A DNA stretch of 64,000 nt, from the NCBI GenBank assembly GCA_021521415.1, contig JAIQDT010007633.1, positions 62,001-126,000 of the forward strand, read 5' to 3'. The translations under genes were made by a program, and so were the position numbers. The notes under the pieces were generated by a model. It was not told the origin of the DNA. It saw only the letters and a program-made list of their open reading frames with translations, and made no database searches. Origin of the DNA: Bidens hawaiensis. Lineage: Eukaryota > Streptophyta > Magnoliopsida > Asterales > Asteraceae. The first letter of the stretch is position 1, and the number at the start of each line of letters is the position of its first letter. Shown here piece by piece: positions 46,000 through 57,539 of the stretch.

Positions 46000-48486
46000 A
46001 GTACTCCACTGCTGACATGTGTTGGCCTAACCCTTCGATGGGGGGTGACAGTCAAAAAGTCTTGAGCATGTGGAGCCTGAAGACATTCTAATACCGCTCT
46101 CTGACGAGAGGATATGCCAAACTTTTTTCCCAAACTTTGGACGATTTTACTATAAAGGGCACTCGCCAAAGCATTTTGGGCTTTAGGGGGCGGTGTCCTT
46201 ATTAGCGAACCCGTCAAGATCAAGATCGGGAATAGAGTTGTGCTAATAATCCATCGTACACCCAAAATCGGAATCTAACCCATCAACACCACAATCACGC
46301 AAAATGTGGTCCTGTAATTTCCAAGATTGTGCTCTCGAGGCTACGGAAAGCATAGGTGGAAACATCCTCAGCTGAATATAACCCTAAACCACCGAAATGG
46401 ATAGTGAGGGAAGCTAGTCTCCATTGAAAATCTCCAAAAAAAAAAGACCCCCACATACCAAATTATCCTCAATCATCGCACGAAGCCCTTTGTCAAAAAC
46501 AGAGACAACTTCCTTAACAAACATAGGCTGACATGTTCGGAGTCCGAACAACAACTTAGCCACCCCTATACATGAGCGAAGCAAGAGAAGCTCACATTGA
46601 GGGTTACGCAGGCGAGTAAGACATTTCATTAGTTCCACAACTCTTGAAGCTCTGGTAATGGCCAAACTACTGATAAACCCAGCGTCCCGGCGAACCACAC
46701 CTCCAAGGAGTTTTACCCCTAACTCCGGTCACCCAATCCCGATAGGAAATAAACCTAGTTTTGCCTTTTCCCCATTGCACGATAGCCAAAATACTTCGGT
46801 CTTTTTAATATTAAGCTCAAGCACCAAACTTGGCCCATTGGATCTAATAATATCCAATGCTTTATCCACTTCAATGGCGTCTCCAATAATTGTGCCATCA
46901 TCAAGTACCATACATGGAAAAATAACTTGCAACTATCTCGTACTTGATGAATGAGGGGATGTAAAGCTAATGCAAATAGAAGGGGTCCTAAAGGATCGCC
47001 TTGTTGAACTCAGTAGTTGACTGGATACAATCATTCCCTACATATAGCCTAGTCGGTTGCTCATAAATAAAATTAACCCATAGGAAAATAGACGGGCATC
47101 TGGCACGAACTTCTTGCAGGAGTGTGATCCTATCCACCAAGTTGAAGGCATTAGAAAATCTACTGTAAGCAAAGCCAACGACCCATCAGAGTGAAACATG
47201 TTAAGAAATTTATTCGCGCTATGGAGCACCGCCTCCGCTCCACTCGGGATCCCGAACCCGAATTGAAAATCAACAAGGTATTTTGTCATATCTTTCCCAA
47301 CACTCCTCATAGACACTTTGGATACAAGCCTTCTCCAATCGCGCCAACGGCAATAGGTATAACCCCATTTTCAGGCTTAAGCAGTGGCGTTAGGGGGGGC
47401 CGAAGCCACAAACTCCGCCAAAGCAACAGGGCATCTCCCCCTAACCACAAGTTAACCACCTCAATGATAGCCTTAAGCAAACCCACGACAATCGCGGATC
47501 CTTCCCCACATAGGGCATCCAAAATATGTTGGGCCCTAAGCCCATCTCTACCACAAGAAGTCCCTTTAGGGAAAGATTTAATACACCCTAGAACACTTTC
47601 AACGTCCACAACCAAAGGGGCCACCGAGAGTAAGGCCTCAGGCAAGGCGGTCGGGGGCAAGATGGGATGCTTATCAAGCAACGCTTTCATAGTAGCATCA
47701 CCAAGAGGAGCAACACCCGAAGAGCACAATACTTTAACTGCGGCAGTGAAGTGCCATCGGCAACTTTTCGAATACATTGCTTAGCAATGAGGCCCTCCCT
47801 CGAATGATCAGTCCCGAAGGAGGCCTCATCGGTTCTTGAGCCCATATCCATCGGTTGGTTAAAGAGTGATTGAATAAGATCAACACATCCGCTTCCATCA
47901 CCCCAACGTGCTAGGGCATGCCGAATAGAATGGCATTGTAAGGATTTCCTATTCCCTGACCTACGCTCATGTCGATTGGAAGGCTTGACAACTTGTAATG
48001 TGCAACGGGGTAATTTCAAAAGTTTAGCCCACGCTTCAATGGACTTTGGCCTAGACATCACCTTGCACAATGAAACATAAAGGCATAGGCAAATGCCTTG
48101 CAATAGCTAGGATGGATGCTTTTTACTGTCTTTAAAGGAAGTGCGAAAATACGGTCAATGAGGGTCGCGTCCAAAACTATCCCGCCCAAAGAAACTACAT
48201 ATATTGCAAGTTGTGGCTTAGGGATCCCAACAAGGAAGTCTTCCACCCATCCTGTATCACACGTGAACTTGATAACCTTGTCTACATGGTGACAGTTTTG
48301 ATTAAGGGACTGCAAAGACATGCATTCACCGCACAACCATTGTTTGGCAACCTTCAGAGCATTCGCCAACGCAACAAAAAGATCACAATTCCCGGATACC
48401 GCATCCTGCATAGCGCATTTTTTCTCATCCGAACATAAGTGTAGCCGCTTTATATGTGCCACTAACCTTTGGATCCCCTTAGACAA
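46000..48486 (-). pseudogene. Reverse transcriptase and N-terminal region of the non-LTR element
   Basis: 48058-48486 has IQRLVAHIKRLHLCS, resembling the end of a C2H2 finger, then CGECMSLQ. 47307-47777 carries SFPKGTSCGRDGLRAQHIL, the RT fingers. 47038-47316 has GSLALLTVDF, RT motif A. 46729-46932 has LDDGTIIGD, the catalytic motif with two Asp, and LNIKKTEVFW. 46414-46698 has ECELLLLRSCIG-like sequence (NPQCELLLLRSCIGVAKL), the thumb. Frame changes near 47690, 47310, 47035, 46720 and 46400 break it. The family occurs in other plant genomes as far as I recall, usually annotated only as a reverse transcriptase. Confidence 0.75.
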
Positions 48487-49116
48487 TGGCGAAGCTTGGA
48501 CACGAATGTCGGGGGGCTCAAAATGTATTATGTATTATAAAAATCATAAACGAGGGGGCGAGCTCAAACTTTTGGCCGAAAACAAATAAAATTACACTAC
48601 GTATAAAAATTTTCAGACGAAAAACAACTAAATTTACACTAATGCGTGAAAAAACAGGGGGGCCGAGGCCACCCCTGGCCCTTGATATCCTTCGCCCCTG
48701 ACCTTGGACCCAACCAATCCATCCTGGCAGCAATGGAATTCTTTAAAAGGGCATGGCCAAAAACCTTTTAAACAGCCCGTGCGCACCTCCCCGATAGGGC
48801 TCCGTTGACAATCCGAGCCCTGGTCATAACCCCACACGACAAAAGGCCAGAAAAAAAAACAAACTCGAGCTGAGTTTTGGGAGTAAAAACAACTAAGAGG
48901 AGAAAGGAGAGCAACCGCCAGTTGCTCTCCCCTCCGTAAACCCAAAAAATTCGATTAACTCATTGAGACATTTTATCGAACACCTGGCGGGCGGACCCAA
49001 AACCGAGGATTAAATGCAGATTAGAGAGGAGATAGGCTGATTTCGAGATCACTTGGTTGTAGAAGAAGCAAATATTTAATTACTTTGATGCGATTTGGAT
49101 GTTTAATGGTTAGCTA

Positions 49117-49246
49117 ATTAAGGGTAATATGGCACATCAACAATTACCAGACTAATATATAATAAAATATAATTAATATTTTGATATATTATAATATAAA
49201 TGATTATAGTGCCATCTATTATAATATAAATGATTTTAACCTTACA
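49117..49246 (-). repeat. 5' LTR of the LARD-like element, distal part
   Basis: Continues from ATTAAGGGTAATATGG to CTTACA at 49246; matches the right part of 39632-39953. Confidence 0.8.
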
Positions 49247-51953
49247 TAGATACAAAATAGTAAATCAATTTTAGCTATCAAGTATTTTACTAGAGTAAAA
49301 CTAAATAGGGCATATGGATCGCACAACAATCCGTTGAAACGCGTTAATTGTGTATTTGCTTATATGTCGAAGATCCAAGTGAGCCTAGACTACATCATTT
49401 ATCCATATGTTTTGAGTTCACATTTAACTCATATAGGATAAACGACCCAAGACGTTAACAATTAAAAAGTCCTAGACCGGATTATATTTAAGAGCATTTA
49501 TATTTAAGAAAGTCTTCTCAAAGCAAAAGTAACTGGGAGTAAAGGAGCTAGGCACTTTGTCGTCAAAGGTTAAAGATTTCATAGCATACATTTACAATGT
49601 AGATTTTGTCTAATTGGTTTCGGCCCGCCCCTGGCCACCAACCATATCGCAACCCCCTTCGAGCTTTAACCCCCTACCGCTTCATTAACGCGCTGTTAGT
49701 CCTGTTGGCGCGGTGTTATACCCCTAGCCTACAAATGAGGTGGGTTTAAGGCTAACAACTATCGGCCTTATTGGTAATAACGACAGAATTTTATATTTAG
49801 AATGTGGACAACGATTGTAACATTCTATTCTCTGGCATACATGTAAATATGCAGTGGAGATAAATGGTAAATATGTAACTTTAGATGGGTTTCGTTATCA
49901 TCGAAGCCAATGGGCTCCACACAAGATTCATTTCAAAGCACGTGTTGTTCGACTTTCTCCACTTCCTTTCCTCTATCAACCATTTCCCTTTTGTTTTTGC
50001 CACAATATAATATATTTGTCGTATTTCATGGCTACTGAATGGTTATTTTTATTATTTTATAGTTTTTGAATTATCGAAATATATCAAACACCTCAATCAT
50101 GATTGAAAAATAGAACTTTTTTTATTTTGAAATTGATGTTCCGATTATGATTGTTTTAGTTCTATGAATAAAAAATAGGAGCATACATGTATATAAAATA
50201 ACATCTATCGATTTTAATAAAAGATTAATTATTTTTATAACTTGTCTATCTCTTAAACTAAGTTTATCAACAATCCAAAACAACCCAACTTTTTAATAAA
50301 AATCTAATTTTTCTCTTTTTCACATACACAACCCAACCTAACCAATTCTTCACTTTTATTCACAATCCAACTAAACTTAATTATTTTAATACATAATATA
50401 TATATATTATTTATGTTTTAATTTATTATATAAAAATCTATTAACCGTTCTATCAAGACTAATACTTCATGTACTAGTCTCAAGACTAATACTCCATGTA
50501 TTAGTCACAGGTCCATGAATATATGCTAGAATGAGCAGATAATATCATATTATTTTTATTTATACACATACATAAAACACATAAGTTGAAAAATCAAATA
50601 TCTTACACATACATAACTTGATAATTAAACATCTTACACGCTAATAAAAAATAAACTAAAGATAAAACATACAATAGATAATATTGCACATACATAATTT
50701 ACATATAATAATATTAAAAAAATACATGTTTAAAAATGCTCCGTTTTTAATAATTTGATATTGAAATGCTCATAAAAATAAATTAAACAAAACTGTGTTT
50801 TAAAAATTTAAAATAAGTTAAATAATATAAATTATTAACAAAAAATCAAATTGTATAGAAAAGAAATTGGGTAAAAGAAAAGAAGAAGGAAAATAATATT
50901 TAAATGATTGAAGGCCATGGCTTGGGTTGTGAGCTCGGCCAAGTCGTTGGATCAGTTGGGTTTAATTTATTTTTTTAATTATCAAATAGTGTAACAACCT
51001 CACAAGAGGTTTTTAATAAACCTAGTCTTAGCCATCTTCACATTTTTTTTTCAGCCAATTTCATACATGGTCCTTAGCTATTAAATAATTTCAATATATG
51101 AATTCAATTTTTATTAAATGTAAATTTAACTCATTCATCATTAATATTAACTGTGAAATAAGAAAATGAGAAAATATCAAAATTGAAATTGCAAGCCTGT
51201 TAGAATAACATTTTAAAGTCTAATTTGTGTTTGGTTTATTCCTTTTGAGATATTTGGCTAGTTTGAATTTGCTTTGTAATTTGCTTTGAACTTATGTACT
51301 TGGATGAAATTTTGGTTATTTAAAATAACTAATAAGATATTGTTATGTTTACATTTATTTGATAGTAGCTTGTGAGCTGTGAACCAACAGTTTGCACCCC
51401 GATATTCCGCCGTAGGTTAGGGTGTGACACAACCCCTAACTTTTGAATGGATTTTTGAAAAAACCAATAAGCCAATAAGCTGTATTGAAACTCAATCCCA
51501 AACATGCTCTTAATATTTCTAAAAAATTATTGGGTTCGTGTTAAATTTGACCTACGTGTAAACATGAACATAACCCATTTAACAACCTAGCAGGTAGGTG
51601 AGTGGATGGAAGCATGTGAAGGTGGATCTTAATATTTCATTTTTTCATTTCATTTTTTTACCGTTTAAGTAAATTACATAAGTGTCTTTGCAGTTTTCCT
51701 TAGGGTTGTTTATTATGAAAGTTAGTGTTAATAAGGTTGTTTAGGAGCCGAGCTATGGAAAGCTTGGCCTTAGCTTGATTTTAAATTGAACTGGCTCCGC
51801 TCGGTTTTTAATCGAGCTGAGAATTTGAGCTCAAGCTTCGGTCGGTTTTAATAGGGTTGGCTTGACTCGTCTTGATTTGGCTAAGTTTTAAATAATATTA
51901 CTAAATTTCAACTCAATAATAAATTTTACTTAAATTTCCAACGTTTTTATATA
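49247..51953. other. Intergenic, AT-rich, nothing firmly recognised
   Basis: No coding frame of credible composition. A GC-richer patch at 49620-49745 and a patch with repeated CGAGCT/GAGCTC words (51745-51880, similar in style to 60335-60460) may be remnants of non-autonomous DNA elements, but I see no terminal repeats or target duplications. Confidence 0.5.
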
Positions 51954-52143
51954 AAATAAAAGTATCCAGTTACAATAAAGAGCCAGGTAAGAGGACAACA
52001 AGCTGGCACGCCACCCCCTTTTGAATGTTAAATCCGGTCACATTGAAAACAAAGCTATTGTTCTTTGACATCAATAAGTTACTATGCACGACCCGCTAAA
52101 CTCTTTTCAGAAACGTAGCAGCATCGGGGGCAAGAGACCCAAT
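51954..52143 (-). mobile_element. 5'-truncated copy of the non-LTR retrotransposon (3' end only)
   Basis: Matches 45353-45540 (for example CGACCCGCTAAACTCTTTT versus CGACCCGCTGAACTCTTTT) with several mismatches. It keeps only the last ~190 bases, the usual result of incomplete reverse transcription, and therefore supports the strand and 3' end assigned to the larger copy. Confidence 0.8.
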
Positions 52144-52741
52144 ACATCGAAATAAGTTCATAATGGGTTCAACAAATACAAAATACGAAACGAGTTTAAC
52201 GAAACACAAAATAAGTTAAAAGTAATACATAGTCATATATGACTGACTGAAAACATATAACGAGTTCAAACAATGTAAGGCCCTGTCACCGGTAGCCCTA
52301 CTTTCGTGTTGGATTTACTCATAAACGCAGTTCTAAATATCAGAGTTAATTAAAACATTCGCGGAACATTAAAAACATTCAAACCATTACATTCCATAAC
52401 CATAATTCTTGTCTTATCGAGCATTCATAGACATTTAAAAACAAAACATAGTCTTATAAGATAAAACATCATAGCAAAATCTCCAGATGCCAGCTTCGTC
52501 CAACTCTGCCATGTGTCCTCCTCAAGCTACCTGCCTCATTCTACTCACCTGCGTGCATACTAAAAGTCAGCTACGCTGAGTGAGTTCTAGTTAATCACAT
52601 AATCATACAATATCTTCTTACATTTCATACTTAACCTCTTAACTTTCTTTCATACACACATAAGTGCATATACTTTCATTCTTACTTTCATACTTTCTTT
52701 ACATACATAATCATACGTTTTAAAGAGCCTTTCGCCCTATA

Positions 52742-52902
52742 ACCTCACAGATATTATAAGGGTCTGGTCCTTAACATCACAGATATTATAAGGGTCTGGT
52801 CCCTAACATCACAGATATTATAAGGGTCTGGTCCCTAACATCACAGATATTATAAGGGTCTGGTCCCTAACATCACAGATATTATTAGGGTCTGGTCCCT
52901 TT
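52742..52902. repeat. Five-copy tandem repeat, 32-bp unit
   Basis: Units start at 52742, 52774, 52806, 52838 and 52870 with the phrase ACATCACAGATATTATAAGG followed by GTCTGGTCC; the copies are nearly identical. Confidence 0.95.
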
Positions 52903-53387
52903 GTTTCGTGTAACTGTACCATACCTATTCATACATGCTTCCCTTGACAATACGTGCAATCTCCGAAGAGCGTTCACGTACCATCATCATAACATACATA
53001 CATTATGCATACATCATATATTCATACATACATCATATATCTCATCATACTTATCAATCATATCTTAACTACCACCTGACGGTTCATGCAATATCCGAAG
53101 ATCGTTCACGCACCGTCAAGCAATCATCATACGTAAATCATACAAGGCATACACTTATCACTTAAGATAAGTGTATTCACTATCACATCGAGTATGCACA
53201 CAGCCCCGAAAACATAACAAGGAAGTGGGGCTAGAAACTCACCTCAAGGCGGTTGCGTTCACCGTTTACGGTTATCCCCTTCTTTAGCTGTGCGCGACTA
53301 ACTGTATAATAATTATACGTATCAATAACTATCACTACACATATCGTCTTTCTAGTTTAATTATTACCCTCAATGAACGGGGGTCCG

Positions 53388-53458
53388 GGGGCAACGCCCC
53401 TGTCAGCGTGGGTTCTAGGGGCGGCAGCCCCTAACGGGGTCCAAGGGGCAGAGCCCCT
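53388..53458. repeat. Three GC hairpins (GGGGC-n-GCCCC)
   Basis: GGGGC-AAC-GCCCC (53388-53400), AGGGGC-GGCA-GCCCCT (53417-53432) and AGGGGC-AGA-GCCCCT (53444-53458) follow one another in otherwise AT-rich DNA. Confidence 0.9.
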
Positions 53459-53639
53459 GGCTGGGGTTAAGCTGCCAGGTCAGCTTGGAAAAATTTTATT
53501 TTCATTAACTGTCTTATCACATTTTCCATTAGCATTTTGAATCATTGAATAATATGCTACTTAAAAGTTCAAGGGTTTATTTGCAATTAAATCATTCTTT
53601 TCTAAGTCCAGGGACTGTTTTGTCATTCTTTCAAAGTTC

Positions 53640-53990
53640 TAATTCGTCACTCAGTTCTTAACGAATAGGAATTCAACGAATTAGCCATTATAGCGAATCT
53701 GCCTTTGTAACAAATCAGGCATCTTAACGAACTGGTCCTTATAGTGAATTGGACCTTAACGAACTGATCTGGTCAACGAATCAGTCCATATAGCGAATTG
53801 GACCTTCTAATTCGTTATTTCTTTTAACGAACTAATCATAACGAATCAAGTGTAATTCATTACCCTTTTCCCTTAACGAATCGGAGACGAATCATAGACG
53901 AACTAGATCTAGTTCGCTGTGCTCCCTTAAGCGAATCAACTAACGAATCACCTTCAATTCGTTAAGCCCCCATAGCGAACTAGGGTTAGG
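53640..53990 (-). repeat. Array of AACGAATC/AACGAACT words like that of Copia-4
   Basis: About 18 ACGAAT, GCGAAT or ACGAAC words, plus inverted AATTCGTTA forms, and the perfect palindrome CGAACTAGATCTAGTTCG at 53899-53916. Vocabulary and orientation equal the Copia-4 leader (33220-33790). Confidence 0.82.
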
Positions 53991-54356
53991 TCAGGGAATG
54001 TCAGAACATTCCCTGACATTCCTTATCCTCGTACCACTATTCCGGCGCAGCCATTCCGGCGCCGCCTTTGCCGGAAAGCCGCCGGAAAACCGCGAACACG
54101 TCGGAAAAAACGAGTTTTAACTCGTTTTTCACCGTTTTTCGTCCCGTTTGATCCAGATCTGAGCTAGGGTGACCCCTAAGCTCATCATAGGTTCGGTTTA
54201 TACCCGATTCCACCCGGATCTCGTGACTTAAATGGTTTAACGGTGTCGGCTCGTCGTTTAGTGACCATAACTAACGGATTTAAGCTCATACAACAAAATA
54301 CTATCATACCTTGGGTCGGGATCCGATTCTTCTTCTATATTTAGGCTAGAGAGGCT

Positions 54357-54374
54357 AGAGAGAGAGAGAGAGAG
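54357..54374. repeat. (GA)n microsatellite
   Basis: About nine GA units, in the CT-rich presumed transcript start of the 52274-54642 unit. Confidence 0.9.
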
Positions 54375-54997
54375 CTTAAGTGTGTGTGTTTGAGAGGTGT
54401 AAGGGATATGTGTAAATGAATTAAATAGAGGATTAAGGGTATATATATTTTTTGATCATGGGCTTAAGCCCATGGTCTTTCCTTCATTCCTCCATAACCC
54501 AAGTCCATAACCCAAGTCCATAACCCATATCCATTTACCTAACATAAGTCTATTTCGTATTCTATTCAACTAAACCGATAACGACCCGCTATAAAATAAA
54601 CGAACTTTATTTTATTAATATAACCGAAAGTAGGATGTTACAAGTAAGATTTGGGAGTGTAAGAGTTATGTGAAAACCTTAGTACTTTTACAAACAAGAT
54701 ACACAAGAGTGAAAGACAATAAACATGTCGTACCTTTACAAACATAATTAATGATAAACAAAATTTGTGAGACGAGTATGAGAGGCGTGAACGTAACAAA
54801 CTAGACAAAATTGCACATAAGACGTGATTGCTTACTTGATTTGGTCTAATATGCTAGTGCAAGTTAGGGTGATTTTTAAGGATGAACTGAGAAGCGGAAC
54901 GACAAAAAGAAAAAAAAAAGTGACAAAGGACTTAAGGGTTAAAATGGATTAAGATGAGATCTTAGAGAAATTGGAAAACAAGTGAGATATGGTAATT

Positions 54998-56055
54998 GGG
55001 ATTTTGGAGGCATGTTTGTCTCATTTTCTAAACATTTCCAATAATATATATATATATATATATATTTTGGTAGAAAATGAGAATATATATATAGATAGAT
55101 AAAAGATCCAATACAATAATCCCTAATCGTACATTACGTACGCGAGTTCCTACACTGTTGATTTTAAAATCACGCGATGGCAATATTGTAAATTTCATCA
55201 ACTATGATCCACTGCTCCCATCGATTCCGTCCGCCTTCACTATCACCGTTCATCAATTCGTCACCGTCCAACGATTGTATTCACCGTCGCGACCATCGAC
55301 ATTACCGTCGTGAACACCATCTTCCTCCGTCACGATTTGTTCACAGGTTAGTTTATCAAATTGATCAATTGAAATTGAACTTGATGAACTAATTGATCAA
55401 TTAAACTTTGAAATTGATCCAATTAATCATCAATTTGAAATTTCAGTTATCAATTTTGAGTTTGAGTTCTGGGTTTTAACATTGAACGTATTAACATTAA
55501 CCTAGAACGTATAAACTTTTTGTACTGAACTTTTAAAGTTTAATTGATTTTTGTTCTGAACGTTTAAACAGAACGTATAATATGTTTAAACATAACGTAT
55601 AAACAAAATGTATAAACTTAATGTTAATACGTTCAATGTCAAAACCCAGAACTCAAAACTTAAAATTGATCAACTAAAGCTGCAAATTGATGATTAATTG
55701 GATCAATTTCAAGGTTAATTGATCAATTAGGCTCATCAACAATTTCAATTTCAATTGGAAATTGCTCAACTGACTGTGACCAACGATCGATGGTGGTGAC
55801 GGACGATGACGGTGCTCACGACAGTAGACGATGGTCGCGACGGTGGACTTTGACGGGTATGCGTTAAGTATTTTTAGGTTAATTACAGTTATGTCACTAA
55901 GCAGTTTTATTTTCAATTAGAATCGATGGTGCAGGAAGTCATGTATGTAATGTACGATAAGCGATTATTGTACGTTAACTCACCTCTATATATATATATA
56001 TATATATATTATTGGAAATGTTTAGAAAATGAGACAAACATGCCTCCAAAATCCC
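54998..56055. mobile_element. 1.06-kb foldback (long inverted repeat) element
   Basis: The outer 48 bases of each arm, starting GGGATTTTGGAGGCATG at 54998 and ending with its complement at 56055, are perfectly complementary and run into AT repeats on both sides. Homology continues inward: TCGTACATTACGTACG (about 55127) against TAATGTACGATA (about 55945), GACCATCGAC (about 55290) against GATGGTCGCGA (about 55830), and GAGTTCTGGGTTTT with TTGAACGTATTAACATTAA (55463-55500) against 55620-55657. The arms are therefore about 500 and 440 bp with a loop near 55500-55620. No coding content. No clear target duplication. Confidence 0.85.
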
Positions 56056-57500
56056 ATAAGTCCATAACCATAAATTACCGAACCTTTCTTACGGTAAATT
56101 TTGATTGGAAAAAATAATTTAAATTTTATCTTTCCTTAGCTTCAATGTTTATTATCAAGAATATATTAACTGTCGGTATCGGGTGTTGCTAAATGTATAA
56201 CCCTCATACTATATATATATATATATATATTCGATTAATAGTCTCAACTAAATATATCAATTTAAAAACTATTAAGTCATTATTAATTTTTATTATTTGT
56301 ATTGTAAATATTATTACAATATTTTTTTAAATATTGTTAATATTATTTTAATTTTACTAATATCAATATTAGTCACACATATTAGTATTAGTCATACATA
56401 CACATATACATAATATATTAACATTAATAATAATAACAACAATAATAATAATAAATATTATAATTATTATGGTAAAAACAATAAACACAACAGAAGAAAA
56501 AAATAAAAATATAAACTTTGTAGTTTTTTATTTAATATTTTAAAAATAGACCATAAATTGAAAAAAATTAAATGTTCGAGAGGAGTACTACGTCAGACAA
56601 AACTGTTAAAATAGTTGAAAGTTCAGAGAAGGGTGGATGATAAGTAAAATAGGAGTTACATTTAGCCTAGTACTAAACAAAGACAAAAGAAAAAAAACAT
56701 ATGAAGTTGTCATTTATGGATGAGATTTTTTTACCCGAATACTCGTACCCATACTGATTTAGTCTATTTAGTACGAGTATCGGTATTCCGATTTTATAAT
56801 CTCGATATTCGATACTTATTGGTATTGCACGGGTATAGATACAAGTATTTCAATATTTTGTATTCGTTTGGAATATGTAGAGGTTTTATTGGAGACTTCC
56901 ATATTTAATGTCCAGAAAGTAGCTCAAATCAATTACTAATCATATATTCAACCCATGAAGTTCATTGACGCTTGATTTTATTTTTGGTTTTAGCATTATG
57001 TTTTGGTCTTTGTATTATGGTGTATTGAATACCGGTAATACCAATTTAGTCAATTTTGGTAGTTGTCCCATACCAATTCATTTATTTGTTACTCGTACAA
57101 GTATTGGTACCAGGATCATTTTTTTTATGATTTGGAAGTTCTTATTGTGGATGCTCTAGAGAATTGAAAAATTAAATATAACAGAACGGCGGTACGAAAG
57201 CGAGACCCGTAGTAAAATACGGGATACGATACCGATCCCATCATCTCAAATGTCTTACTACCCTCTGTAGGGTTAAAACCTTAAGCTTGAATTCTACCCA
57301 TCAACCATGTTATCATCTCACCTTGATGGGAATGCCATCTCTATAGTCATTTATCCAATCATCAATAATAACTATAACTAACATCTTCTATACTATAAAG
57401 AGTAAAAAAAACATCTGATTTCTTTTTTTTATTTATATTAAAAAAAATATATACAATAAACGGAAGTTAAAAGTAGACATGATATCTATCTACCTGTTAC
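56056..57500. other. AT-rich stretch upstream of PPI1 with possible hAT-like remnant
   Basis: (AT)n at 56208-56231. Between about 56719 and 57250, GATGAGAT...ACCCGAATACTCGTACCC on the left and GGATACGATACCGATCCCATCATC on the right look like degenerate inverted ends of a non-autonomous DNA element with GGTATC/GTACCC repeats; no target duplication is evident. The remainder shows nothing. Confidence 0.3.
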
Positions 57501-57506
57501 ACGTAT

Positions 57507-57516
57507 TATATATAAA
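57507..57516 (+). promoter_or_regulatory. TATA box of the PPI1 gene
   Basis: TATATATAAA lies about 30 bases before the presumed transcript start near 57540. A short untranslated first exon then runs to 57596, where a GTAAAT donor begins the first intron. This assignment is based on spacing only. Confidence 0.5.
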
Positions 57517-57539
57517 CACACATACATTCATTCGGTTGT

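Larger units (their letters stand above)
45313..49109 (-). mobile_element. Non-LTR retrotransposon with RT and restriction-like endonuclease-type C-terminus
   Basis: 3.8 kb inserted in the LTR with a 7-bp target duplication TTAGCTA (45306-45312, 49110-49116); the intact LTR at 39632 shows the empty site. The minus strand ends in an A run (45313-45320), as expected for target-primed reverse transcription. Domains in element order: Cys/His-rich N-terminus, RT, CCHC knuckle, PD-X14-D motif. No apurinic endonuclease domain is seen upstream of RT. A 5'-truncated relative lies at 51954-52143. Confidence 0.78.
39632..49246 (-). mobile_element. Non-coding LTR element (LARD-like), Copia-type primer site, interrupted by a non-LTR retrotransposon
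   Basis: The 3' LTR is 39632-39953; the 5' LTR is 45135-45312 plus 49117-49246. In element sense the LTRs run TGTAAGA...CTACATCA. A primer site TGGTATCAGAGT (45121-45132) and a purine tract GTGAGAGA next to the 3' LTR (about 39954-39961) support the reading. The 5.2-kb internal region has no recognisable gag or pol. The flanks (GAGTA left, TAGAT right) do not form a target duplication, so rearrangement after insertion is likely. Confidence 0.7.
52274..54642 (-). mobile_element. 2.37-kb LTR-like unit (possible solo LTR), minus strand
   Basis: Bounded by TGTAAGGCCC on the left and, complemented, TGTAACATCC on the right; both ends also share TACTTTCG. On the minus strand it has a promoter-like order: TATA-like TCTATTTAATTC (about 54420), a CT-rich start and a GT splice-donor-like CAAGGTATGA (near 54312). 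No coding sequence. Flanking pentamers (AACAA, AGTAA) do not match, so the solo-LTR reading is provisional. Confidence 0.5.

Noticed and set aside
48500..48712. Possible small DNA transposon (GGGGGGCTC ... GCCCCTGAC) near the 5' end of the non-LTR element
   Set aside because: Ends are only loosely inverted and no convincing target duplication was found (CTTGGAC occurs on both sides but is offset from the ends).
53340..53460. CRISPR-like spaced repeats
   Set aside because: Short GC hairpins without regular repeats and spacers, in a plant nuclear context.
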